Under the pieces are notes generated by a model. That model was given only the letters and a program-made list of their open reading frames with translations, made no database searches and had not been told where the DNA came from. Below, one piece after another: positions 6,120-12,195 of a stretch of 15,687 bases of DNA (position 1 is the first letter of the stretch; the number at the start of each line of letters is the position of its first letter). A program made the position numbers and the translations under genes. The DNA comes from Granulicella sp. (GTDB taxonomy: Bacteria; Acidobacteriota; Terriglobia; Terriglobales; Acidobacteriaceae): positions 15,956-31,642 of the forward strand of contig PKWK01000413.1 of NCBI GenBank assembly GCA_003133205.1. The letters run 5' to 3'.

Positions 6120-6326
6120 ATGGCACTCAAGACAGTCACGATCCCCAGGACGTTCTATAGTTCTGGGCGCAAGCTCGCTGACCCGAATCCCGCCCTCTCG
6201 ATTGAAGAGGTACGGACTCACTACGCGGGCATCTATCCCGAACTCAACAACGCTACTTTCGAAGAGGAAATCACCGGCACCGAACACAAAGTGACGTTCT
6301 CTGGAAGTGTCGGACACAAAGGCTAA
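6120..6326 (+). CDS. PRTRC system protein C (prokaryotic ubiquitin-like)
   Basis: I place the start at ATG 6120, five bases after AAGGAG (6109-6114); the frame is open upstream through the hairpin, but that is not coding. The 68-aa product matches PRTRC protein C: TFYSSGRKLADPNPALSIEE, then VRTHYAGIYPELNNATFEEE and a C-terminal TFSGSVGHKG. The family is described as a prokaryotic ubiquitin-like beta-grasp protein. The chain ends in a single glycine, so it could be adenylated and conjugated without trimming. E2-like and E1-like genes lie downstream in the same cluster. Length is normal for the family. Confidence 0.88.
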   Translation: MALKTVTIPRTFYSSGRKLADPNPALSIEEVRTHYAGIYPELNNATFEEEITGTEHKVTFSGSVGHKG

Positions 6327-6330
6327 GCCT

Positions 6331-6561
6331 ATGTCCGCCGTCCTTCGAAAGTCCGATCCAAAAACGCGCAAGTTCCTGCTGGCCGAGTTTGAACGCCTCG
6401 GTCGGCAGGAGCGAACGCCAAACGAGCAAATGATTGCGAGGTTCGTCCAGTGCGAAAAGACGCAAAAAGCATCCCAAGTCGTCGCGTCCGTGCTGGCGCG
6501 CCACCGATACAACGAAACATCGATCCCAACGCCGAGCGCCTTGCTTCCCTGGCTGCAATGA
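6331..6561 (+). CDS. Small basic protein between PRTRC C and F, 76 aa
   Basis: ATG 6331 is four bases after the stop of protein C; an in-frame GTG at 6307 would overlap C and is less likely. The stop overlaps the next start as ATGA (6558-6561). The product is a basic helical protein: KSDPKTRKFLLAEFERLGRQ, ERTPNEQMIARFVQCEKTQK and a PSALLPWLQ end. Its helices could form a small DNA- or protein-binding fold, but I do not recognise it. It does not match the named PRTRC proteins A-F. Tight packing between two core genes suggests that it belongs to the system. Confidence 0.65.
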   Translation: MSAVLRKSDPKTRKFLLAEFERLGRQERTPNEQMIARFVQCEKTQKASQVVASVLARHRYNETSIPTPSALLPWLQ

Positions 6562-7610
6562 CCGTAGCCCGGCAGTCGCCGGGCCTCGTGCTTCCCTTCC
6601 TCACCTCGATCCCCACCTCCTACACGCACACCACGGGTGACGACAATACCCTCACCCTGGCGCGTACGCTCGTCGAGTTGGGTCTGGGGTCTGCTGAACT
6701 CTGGAAGCGGCACAACTCCAATACGCCAGCTTTCATCCGCTACTCCGTAGCCGCGTGGCTCAGAGAAATTGGAGCAGATGACATGAACGGCCAGACCGAT
6801 GTTGACTTGGCTATCATCGAATCGCTTGAGGGCAATGACAAGCCGGAAGATGGCAAACTCTACATCACGCTGGACACCCCGGACGGTTGTGGATTCCTTG
6901 AAGTTGGCGATGAACTGGAACTACTTGAGAAGGAGTGCGCCGGTCTCGGTCGTGCGTTCTACCTCTTGCTCATCGGCACCATGAACCAGTGGATGGATGT
7001 CTATGACGTCGAGCGCGCGCGCTATTACCTCGACAACTGGAAAGAGAACATTGAACAGGATATCGAGTGCCAGGGCGATATAACCCAAGAGGCATTCGAT
7101 CAATACTGCAAGGAACATGAAGTAGACTTCTTTGATCTCGATGAGACCATTCCCGTGTGCGCCAGGAATCTACAACGGAAAGAGTACCGCTCAGCCAAAG
7201 CACTACTCAAACAGCACCGCGGCGGACAGTACGCCGAATGGATCGAGGCCGTTCTCACAATGGATTCGATTCCACAAACAAAGGACACTCAATCACCTCA
7301 AGACTTCGAGGGAAATTGGGACGATATGGCGCTGCCCACGTGGGTTCTCGTATTCAGTAAGCACGATGCAATCAGCCAGGGCTTCGATGATGAGTGCCAA
7401 GGCATGAACGAATGCACCCATGCCCCGACTTGGATCAACACCTTCGACCCGGCTGACAAGAAAGACGTCAGAAGGGTTATGGAAAGGGTTCGAGGCTTCG
7501 TCAACGTCAACCGCCAGATCGTGAAAATCAGCAAATTGTTCGAACAGAGGAGAGACAGCCTTGGACACATACATCAACCTAAAATCCACGGCGAGCTTCG
7601 AGCTGCGTGA
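6558..7610 (+). CDS. PRTRC system protein F
   Basis: ATG 6558 overlaps the upstream stop (ATGA) and gives 350 aa, close to the usual size of PRTRC protein F. An open extension to GTG 6450 lies over the previous gene and is rejected. Recognisable features are the N-terminal SPGLVLPFLTSIPTSYT region, a long central helical and acidic part (FYLLLIGTMNQWMDVYDVER near 134-153) and a C-terminal HAPTWINTFDP segment. No catalytic motif is visible, and the function of F proteins is unknown. Its 3' end overlaps the start of protein B by 50 bases, pointing to coupled translation. Assignment rests on layout, length and position between C and B. Confidence 0.8.
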   Translation: MTVARQSPGLVLPFLTSIPTSYTHTTGDDNTLTLARTLVELGLGSAELWKRHNSNTPAFIRYSVAAWLREIGADDMNGQTDVDLAIIESLEGNDKPEDGKLYITLDTPDGCGFLEVGDELELLEKECAGLGRAFYLLLIGTMNQWMDVYDVERARYYLDNWKENIEQDIECQGDITQEAFDQYCKEHEVDFFDLDETIPVCARNLQRKEYRSAKALLKQHRGGQYAEWIEAVLTMDSIPQTKDTQSPQDFEGNWDDMALPTWVLVFSKHDAISQGFDDECQGMNECTHAPTWINTFDPADKKDVRRVMERVRGFVNVNRQIVKISKLFEQRRDSLGHIHQPKIHGELRAA

Positions 7611-8289
7611 GGCGCTGCTTGTCTATAGTTGCGACCAGAGTGCTCACGCCGGCAGCGGCAAAAGCACCTCGTTCGTGACGAAGCACTCCGTAAAGCAAAG
7701 TGCAACTGGCGCGCCATCGCTTGGACCCGGCTCTCCACTTGGGGAGTCGGATATCGTTACGCTGATTGAACAACTGCGCGGGGCGCTCCCCAGCGAGTTC
7801 CTACCGGAGAACGTCCTGATGAGAACTCAGGAAACCATCGTATGGTGGACGCCAGCGACTATGCGCCCCATGTTCTACGCCACAGATAAAGGCGACGAAC
7901 TCTCGAAGCTGTCTGGAAAGCACTTTCCCCAGCCAGCACTTGTCCTTCGTGCGCGCGGCGGCTCGTTGGATATTCGCGCACTGGCGGAGAACAAACGACC
8001 AACGCCGGATACCCCGATGTACGTCGCTCCCTATTGGAACGTGAGTGACAATGGCAGCGTCTGCCTCGGAAGCACGAAGTCGCCACGCGAGGCGTCGGTG
8101 AAGTCGTTGCCTCGATGGGAAGCTTCATTCTTTGAGAGTGAATTCACCCACGCCAATGCCCACACCGGCCTTACAAATCACCCAGGCGGCTTCATGGGCC
8201 TCTGGCTATCGCTCATAGGCAAGAAGAAGTTTCCTGTCGAACACCTGCGCGACGCCAAAGAGACCTTGGCTAAGTTTCTGAAGGTCTGA
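7561..8289 (+). CDS. PRTRC system protein B (E2-like, Prok-E2 family D)
   Basis: The 242-aa product starts at TTG 7561, after GAGGAGAG (7547-7554). The conserved N-terminus (NLKSTASFELREALLVYSC) begins right there, which supports this start despite the 50-base overlap with F. Family hallmarks are TIVWWTPATMRPMFY near 92-106, the Pro-rich approach MYVAPYWNVSDNGSVCLGS with Cys168, and a downstream FFESEFTHANAH. PRTRC B belongs to the E2-like proteins, in which a cysteine carries the activated ubiquitin-like protein. Cys168 in SVCLG is the likely acceptor. The E1-like ThiF gene and the ubiquitin-like C gene are in the same cluster. The true target of conjugation is unknown. Confidence 0.87.
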   Translation: MDTYINLKSTASFELREALLVYSCDQSAHAGSGKSTSFVTKHSVKQSATGAPSLGPGSPLGESDIVTLIEQLRGALPSEFLPENVLMRTQETIVWWTPATMRPMFYATDKGDELSKLSGKHFPQPALVLRARGGSLDIRALAENKRPTPDTPMYVAPYWNVSDNGSVCLGSTKSPREASVKSLPRWEASFFESEFTHANAHTGLTNHPGGFMGLWLSLIGKKKFPVEHLRDAKETLAKFLKV

Positions 8290-8313
8290 CAACCACTGTA
8301 ATGCGCGATGAGC

Positions 8314-8337
8314 GGCCCCGGCTATTATGTTGGGGCT
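8314..8337 (+). other. Small stem-loop after PRTRC B
   Basis: GCCCC (8315-8319) can pair with GGGGC (8332-8336) around a 12-base loop, and the 3' arm is followed by TTT. The stem is short, so this is a weak terminator-like or intercistronic hairpin. It lies between protein B and the TTG-start gene at 8366. Confidence 0.35.
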
Positions 8338-8365
8338 TTCCGCGTTCTGCCCCAGAGGAGCTACA

Positions 8366-8854
8366 TTGAAGATCGAACTTCGCAATGTCAAATACTTCGC
8401 GGCTGGCTCGGAAGAGACAAGCTGCTTCACGGCCACCGTCTACGTGGACGGCAAGAAGGCTGGCACGGCCCAGAACCACGGCACCGGTGGCCCGACGATG
8501 GTGCAGCCTTTCACCGTCGAAAAGCAGATCAACGATTACGCTGCCACGCTCCCGCAAGTAAAGCTCGACATCGGCGACGGCAAGATTATCGAGTACGCCC
8601 AGACAGCCGAGGGGCTTATCGATTCCATCTTCACCCATCACCTCATCGAGAAGGACCTACGCAAGGCGCTCTCGAAGCGCATCCTTTACACCAAAAAGGA
8701 CACGAAGGGCATATTCGAGACGAAGGCGGCTACCGCCGAAGAACGCGGTCGCCTCATCACGAACACTGCTCTTCACGCGGCCCGACAGATCGACGTCATT
8801 CTCAACACGCTCCCATTCGACGAAGCCCTCGCGATTTACATCGCCAAGGGATAG
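8366..8854 (+). CDS. Conserved plasmid-type hypothetical protein, 162 aa
   Basis: TTG 8366 is five bases after GAGGAG (8355-8360); the ATG at 8327 lies within the intergenic hairpin and is less likely. The N-terminal part, KIELRNVKYFAAGSEETSCF then TATVYVDGKKAGTAQNHGTG, looks like a small beta domain that I have seen in other mobile-element proteins. The rest is helical and basic (KDLRKALSKRILYTKKDTKG). No catalytic residues can be named. It sits where the JAB peptidase (protein A) is often found in PRTRC clusters, but it has no JAB metal motif (HxH...D) that I can see. Function unknown. Confidence 0.65.
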   Translation: MKIELRNVKYFAAGSEETSCFTATVYVDGKKAGTAQNHGTGGPTMVQPFTVEKQINDYAATLPQVKLDIGDGKIIEYAQTAEGLIDSIFTHHLIEKDLRKALSKRILYTKKDTKGIFETKAATAEERGRLITNTALHAARQIDVILNTLPFDEALAIYIAKG

Positions 8855-8867
8855 TCAAGGACGTGCA

Positions 8868-8888
8868 GGCGGGGGTGACGACCCCGCC
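8868..8888 (+). other. Stem-loop before the ardC-like gene
   Basis: GGCGGGG (8868-8874) and CCCCGCC (8882-8888) form a perfect 7-bp GC stem with a 7-base GTGACGA loop. No U tract follows. It lies 13 bases after the previous stop and about 19 bases before the next ribosome site. Confidence 0.5.
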
Positions 8889-8917
8889 AGTTCTAAACCA
8901 CCAAACTGAGGATCATT

Positions 8918-9796
8918 ATGGCCACCGACAAGAAATCCGCCATTGCGGAAGCGGTCTCCGCTGCGACAGACTATCTCATTGCATCGCTCAAGGCTGGTAA
9001 GAGCGAAGAACTGACCCGCTATCTCAAGGCGATGAGCGTTTTTCACCACTACAGCTTCTCGAACACCATGATGATCATTCTCCAGAGGCCAGACGCCACG
9101 CGTGTCGCTGGCTTTCAGGCATGGAAAGCTCTGGGCCGGAATGTCCGCAAAGGCGAGCATGGGATCATGGTAATGGCTCCGGCTATGAGCAGGAAGAAGA
9201 AGGATGAGGCCCACGGTATCGCGCTCGTTGACGATGACAAGACCACCAGCCACATGTACTTCAGGCCGGTCTACGTCTTTGCTCAAGAGCAGACCGAAGG
9301 GGACGATCTGCCCGACCTCAGATCCAGCCAGGTCGAAGGCGATGTTTCCGTTCACTTTAATCGCCTCGTCAAGCACGTTGAGTCTTCTGGCATCACGCTC
9401 GAATATGCCGACGACATGCGGGCTGATGGCCTTTCCCACGGCGGTAAGATCACTCTCAAGAGAGGAATGCCGGAGGCGGAAACCTTCTCCATCCTCTGCC
9501 ATGAGCTTGGACACGAGCTCTTGCACCGTGGCGATCGCCGCAAAGACACCAGCGTCGTCGTCCGTGAGACCGAAGCGGAGGCAGTCGCTTTCGTGGTCTG
9601 CTCTTCTCTCGGACTTGCCACCAACGATGCCGCAGTGAACTACATCCATCTCTACAACGGTGATGCTGACTTGCTCATGGCGAGTCTCAGCCTCATTCAG
9701 AAAGCAGCCGGAGAGATACTGACTGCGATCAAAACGCCGGAAGCGGCGGAAGACAAGAAGATCGAAACCGCCGAGCCCTACAAACTCGCAGCCTAA
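8918..9796 (+). CDS. ArdC-like ssDNA-binding protein with HExxH metallopeptidase domain
   Basis: The 292-aa product starts at ATG 8918 after GAGG (8907-8910). Residues 1-125 match the ArdC-type single-strand DNA-binding domain: HYSFSNTMMIILQRPDATRV, then GFQAWKALGRNVRKGEHGI. Residues 180-225 carry a zinc-peptidase motif, SILCHELGHELLHRGDRR (His195, Glu196, His199), with a downstream acidic RETEAEAVAF helix that likely supplies the third ligand. ArdC proteins protect incoming plasmid DNA and can inhibit restriction. Here the gene lies inside the PRTRC cluster, between B and ThiF. The C-terminal tail KTPEAAEDKKIETAEPYKLA recurs as a degenerate copy just downstream. Both domains look intact. Confidence 0.82.
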   Translation: MATDKKSAIAEAVSAATDYLIASLKAGKSEELTRYLKAMSVFHHYSFSNTMMIILQRPDATRVAGFQAWKALGRNVRKGEHGIMVMAPAMSRKKKDEAHGIALVDDDKTTSHMYFRPVYVFAQEQTEGDDLPDLRSSQVEGDVSVHFNRLVKHVESSGITLEYADDMRADGLSHGGKITLKRGMPEAETFSILCHELGHELLHRGDRRKDTSVVVRETEAEAVAFVVCSSLGLATNDAAVNYIHLYNGDADLLMASLSLIQKAAGEILTAIKTPEAAEDKKIETAEPYKLAA

Positions 9797-9803
9797 CATC
9801 CAT

Positions 9804-9838
9804 GCTGGCGTTGACCGGAACAGCGCTGAGACGCCAGC
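9804..9838 (+). terminator. Stem-loop after the ardC-like gene, terminator-like
   Basis: GCTGGCGT (9804-9811) pairs perfectly with ACGCCAGC (9831-9838) around a 19-base loop, followed by GTTGTTCTT. An outer CCATG/CATGG pair (about 9800-9804 and 9848-9852) could extend the structure. It is a likely weak terminator or mRNA 3' end. Confidence 0.5.
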
Positions 9839-9848
9839 GTTGTTCTTG

Positions 9849-9920
9849 CATGGCAAGACTCCGATAATTAAGGAAGATGAGACCGCTTACGCCGTCGAGA
9901 CCTATAAGCTCGCGGCGTAA
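9849..9920 (+). pseudogene. Degenerate second copy of the ArdC-like C-terminal tail
   Basis: In a different reading frame from the ardC-like gene, and after its stop, bases 9852-9920 encode GKTPIIKEDETAYAVETYKL followed by AA and TAA. The true C-terminus is KTPEAAEDKKIETAEPYKLA plus A and stop. The shared KTP...ET...YKLAA ending suggests a remnant of a partial duplication or of an earlier gene end. There is no ribosome site or start codon in this frame, so it is not an expressed gene by itself. Confidence 0.5.
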
Positions 9921-9957
9921 GCCTCAATCCAATCCACATTGAGAAGGGTGAATGCCA

Positions 9958-10293
9958 ATGAGTAAGCAATGGACAGATAAGCAGTTGCGAATTGCAGCAG
10001 GTCAGGTGTGGGATCGGGAAACAGGGAGCTTCAGTGAAGGTCCAGCCGATGACAGAGAGAAGTGGGTTGAATGGGTTATTCGACCCAGACAGATCAGCCT
10101 GTCAATGACCGCGAAGACTGTTGACCTCCAGTGCGAGATCAACGACGGATGGGAACTGTTTTCCGGCGAGGCTCCTTCCGATGAGGAAGCAGACGAGTGG
10201 GGTCAGCGGCGCCTCGATTGGCTCAGTCGGAACATGTCTCCAGGAACAAAGAGAGTTGACATGGACGGCGAGATTCAGTTCGTTTCTCTCTGA
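9958..10293 (+). CDS. Hypothetical protein, 111 aa
   Basis: I prefer ATG 9958 (MSKQWTDKQL), which is well spaced from AAGGGTGA (9944-9951); ATG 9952 in the same frame is an alternative but too close. The product is acidic with many tryptophans: EKWVEWVIRPRQISLSMTAK, GWELFSGEAPSDEEADEW, RRLDWLSRNMSPG. No known motif, membrane helix or signal peptide is seen. It lies between the ardC-like and ThiF genes inside the PRTRC cluster. I do not recognise it. Confidence 0.6.
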   Translation: MSKQWTDKQLRIAAGQVWDRETGSFSEGPADDREKWVEWVIRPRQISLSMTAKTVDLQCEINDGWELFSGEAPSDEEADEWGQRRLDWLSRNMSPGTKRVDMDGEIQFVSL

Positions 10294-10337
10294 TTTCCAC
10301 CCAAAACCGTTCGGGAAACCGAGCAGGAAACCACCGA

Positions 10338-10359
10338 TGCGGGCTTGCAAGAGCCCGCA
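10338..10359 (+). other. Stem-loop before the ThiF gene
   Basis: TGCGGGCT (10338-10345) pairs perfectly with AGCCCGCA (10352-10359) around a 6-base TGCAAG loop. There is no U tract. It lies 45 bases after the stop of the 111-aa gene and 32 bases before the ThiF ribosome site, and fits the series of intercistronic hairpins in this cluster. Confidence 0.55.
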
Positions 10360-10403
10360 GCACCGTGCCCATCGCGGCATAGCCTCACCAGAAGGAGTTG
10401 CAC

Positions 10404-11237
10404 ATGAAAATCACTCACCACATGCCGGATGCCGGTCAACGCGGCCGGCGCGGCTTTCGTGTCCTCCTGATTGGTTGCGGAGGGAACGGCAGCGCCGTCC
10501 TCTTCGGACTTCCGTACCTCCACCACGCTCTACAAGCGTGGGGCTTTGTCGACGGCCTCCAGGTCACCGTAATGGATGCCGACACCGTCTCCCCCACCAA
10601 CTGCGTTCGCCAACCGTTTGGGTCAGCGGATATCGCCCAGAACAAGGCCACCATCCTGATCAACCGGGTCAACCTCTTCCATGGACTCGCGTGGCGATCG
10701 CAAGAGACATTCTTCGGCAAAGATCTGAAGAACGACCTTGGAAGCAGCTATGACAACACGATTGATTTTGTGATCAGTTGCGTCGACACCCGGGAAGCGC
10801 GGAAAGAAATGCACGAAGCGTTCAATAACAAGATGGGACCGTGGCGCCGGGTTGGCTATTGGCTCGACATTGGAAACAATGCCAGCAACGGCCAGTTTGT
10901 GCTCGGGCAGCCGCTCAACGACATGAACCGGCAGAGCAAAGACCGTCTCCGGACCGTCACAGAGTTGTTTCCCTCGATCATGGACACCACGCTCGGCGAA
11001 GGCTCATTGCCCAGTTGCTCGGCTGCAGAGGCCTTGGAACGGCAGGAACCCTTCGTCAACAACGTCCTTGCCACCAGCGCGCTATCAATGATCACGCGCC
11101 TCGTGCGGTACGGGGAGTTGAATCACCAGGGCGCTTTCTATAACGCCGAGTCGGGCCGCTCCCAGCCCATCTCCATTGATCCAGAGCTACTAGCGAAGCA
11201 GGCACGTCGCCGACGCAATTCAGCGAAGGCGGCGTAA
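10404..11237 (+). CDS. PRTRC system ThiF-family protein (E1-like)
   Basis: ATG 10404 follows AAGGAG (10392-10397); a TTG six bases earlier is in frame but less suitable. The 277-aa product has the E1/ThiF Rossmann loop FRVLLIGCGGNGSA (GCGGNGS at 24-30), the acidic end of strand 2, VTVMDADTVSPTN (Asp58, Asp60), and DFVISCVDTREARKEM. Near the C-terminus SLPSCSAAEALERQEPFVNN contains Cys205, the likely catalytic cysteine. E1-like enzymes adenylate the C-terminal glycine of a ubiquitin-like protein and pass it to an E2. The matching C (ubiquitin-like) and B (E2-like) genes are upstream. Length and motifs indicate an intact enzyme. Confidence 0.9.
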   Translation: MKITHHMPDAGQRGRRGFRVLLIGCGGNGSAVLFGLPYLHHALQAWGFVDGLQVTVMDADTVSPTNCVRQPFGSADIAQNKATILINRVNLFHGLAWRSQETFFGKDLKNDLGSSYDNTIDFVISCVDTREARKEMHEAFNNKMGPWRRVGYWLDIGNNASNGQFVLGQPLNDMNRQSKDRLRTVTELFPSIMDTTLGEGSLPSCSAAEALERQEPFVNNVLATSALSMITRLVRYGELNHQGAFYNAESGRSQPISIDPELLAKQARRRRNSAKAA

Positions 11238-11271
11238 GCCCGTCCACCCAGACATAGAACCAAGGAGAAAA

Positions 11272-11619
11272 ATGAGCACATCTTGTGGAGTAGGCGGGGC
11301 CTATGGCGTCCTGCTTTCCAATATCGGCGAAAAGTTCCCAGAAGTCGTCGAATTGAGAGAGAAACTGCGCCAGTATGTTGACGACGGCGACAAGAATGGC
11401 ACCTGGATGGACAAGGGATACAACTCGGCCTCCGACGACCCGAAGGTTAAGCGCTTCCGCAAGCCGATTATTGCGGCCTTCGAGAAAAGAGGCGTCTTCG
11501 CACCGTCGAATGTCGGACTGCAGTACACCGGCAACGAGGATGATCGTCCGGCTAACCAGATACGTGCGCGGGTAGAGAAGAGAGAAATCGCCGAGTTGGG
11601 CCGGCGCGAAGAGGAGTGA
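11272..11619 (+). CDS. Hypothetical protein downstream of ThiF, 115 aa
   Basis: ATG 11272 follows AAGGAG (11262-11267). The product begins MSTSCGVGGAYGVLLSNIGE, has a charged helical core (FPEVVELREKLRQYVDDGD), a KRFRKPIIAAFEKRGVF segment and an Arg/Glu-rich tail. No family is recognised and no active-site motif is visible. It is 34 bases after the ThiF stop with no hairpin or promoter between them, so it is likely in the same operon. The next gene starts one base after its stop codon. Confidence 0.6.
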   Translation: MSTSCGVGGAYGVLLSNIGEKFPEVVELREKLRQYVDDGDKNGTWMDKGYNSASDDPKVKRFRKPIIAAFEKRGVFAPSNVGLQYTGNEDDRPANQIRARVEKREIAELGRREEE

Positions 11620-11620
11620 G

Positions 11621-11836
11621 ATGTCAGTTCAATCCCGTAAGCTCGCCCGAGCAAAGCGGAAGTTGCTGGATGCTGAAAAGCAGCTCAAACGCGCTGAACG
11701 GAGCGTCTTGAGTTGGCGCCGCAAAGTCGCCGATCTCAGCTTTGAGCAGAGATCCATTGCCCAGGTCCTACTTTGGTCCACAACTCTCCAGCCCTCGAAT
11801 AACCCAGAAACAACCACAGATATTCAACATATGTGA
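11621..11836 (+). CDS. Small coiled-coil protein, 71 aa
   Basis: ATG 11621 follows GAGGAG (11611-11616), which lies at the end of the previous gene. The first 50 residues form a strongly basic amphipathic helix or coiled coil (KLARAKRKLLDAEKQLKRAE, then RSVLSWRRKVADLSFEQRSI). The last 20 residues are polar and unstructured (TLQPSNNPETTTDIQHM). It may bind DNA or act as an adaptor, but no family is recognised. The one-base gap to the upstream gene indicates coupled expression. Confidence 0.6.
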   Translation: MSVQSRKLARAKRKLLDAEKQLKRAERSVLSWRRKVADLSFEQRSIAQVLLWSTTLQPSNNPETTTDIQHM

Positions 11837-11841
11837 CCGCC

Positions 11842-11875
11842 TTCACAACTGAATGGTTGCGTTGCTGACTATACT
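11842..11875 (+). promoter_or_regulatory. Candidate promoter upstream of the nrdJ unit
   Basis: TATACT (11870-11875) is a good -10 box in the 161-base gap after the coiled-coil gene. Sequence at normal -35 spacing is poor; TTCACA (11842-11847) is a better hexamer but 22 bases away. I saw no cobalamin riboswitch features between here and the start of the reductase gene, though these are hard to judge by eye. Confidence 0.3.
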
Positions 11876-11997
11876 AGTGCCATTGTGCGGACATCGAGTT
11901 TGTTAGCTAGTGTTTCTCAACGCTGCGCCGCCGTCGTGCTGGTGGCCGGATATGTAGCCATTGATCTAGCTGACCTTCGGACTCGAATCTGCGCTCG

Positions 11998-12195
11998 GTG
12001 ACCATTTTCAAGTATTCCGCGGTACTCCTCGCCTTCTGCTTGTGCGTAATGGTCTATATAGGCCACGAGATCATCGCAGGCATTTCCGAGGGCACCGATG
12101 AATCAGTCAAGAATCCCGCGAACATTTTGAACAAACATTCGCCTGAACCACAGAACCAAATTCGCCATTCGGCGCCAGAGAGGATACAAACATGA
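11998..12195 (+). CDS. Small predicted membrane protein overlapping nrdJ, 65 aa
   Basis: A GTG-start frame at 11998 encodes a peptide with one hydrophobic segment near the N-terminus (YSAVLLAFCLCVMVYIGHEI), followed by a polar tail (SEGTDESVKNPANILNKHSP). Its TGA overlaps the ATG of the ribonucleotide reductase gene (ATGA, 12192-12195), which supports a real, translationally coupled gene. The ribosome site before the GTG is weak, so the start is uncertain. No family is recognised. Confidence 0.45.
   Translation: MTIFKYSAVLLAFCLCVMVYIGHEIIAGISEGTDESVKNPANILNKHSPEPQNQIRHSAPERIQT

Noticed and set aside
5475..6713. Long minus-strand open frame of 412 codons opposite PRTRC E, C and the start of F
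   Set aside because: It lies antisense to well-supported genes; its length follows from the biased, low-complexity E gene. The translation is Arg/Gly/Cys-rich and resembles no protein family.
8855..9856. Minus-strand open frame of 333 codons opposite the ardC-like gene
   Set aside because: It mirrors the codon structure of a clear sense gene with ArdC and HExxH motifs; no ribosome site or family features.
10121..10753. Plus-strand frame of 210 codons across the 111-aa and ThiF genes
   Set aside because: It is out of frame with both supported genes, spans the stem-loop at 10338 and has Pro/Arg/Ser-rich shadow composition.
11840..12191. Possible cobalamin riboswitch before nrdJ
   Set aside because: I looked for a B12-box-like conserved core and a clear multi-stem layout and saw none; part of the region also appears to code for a small membrane peptide. 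A covariance-model search would settle it.
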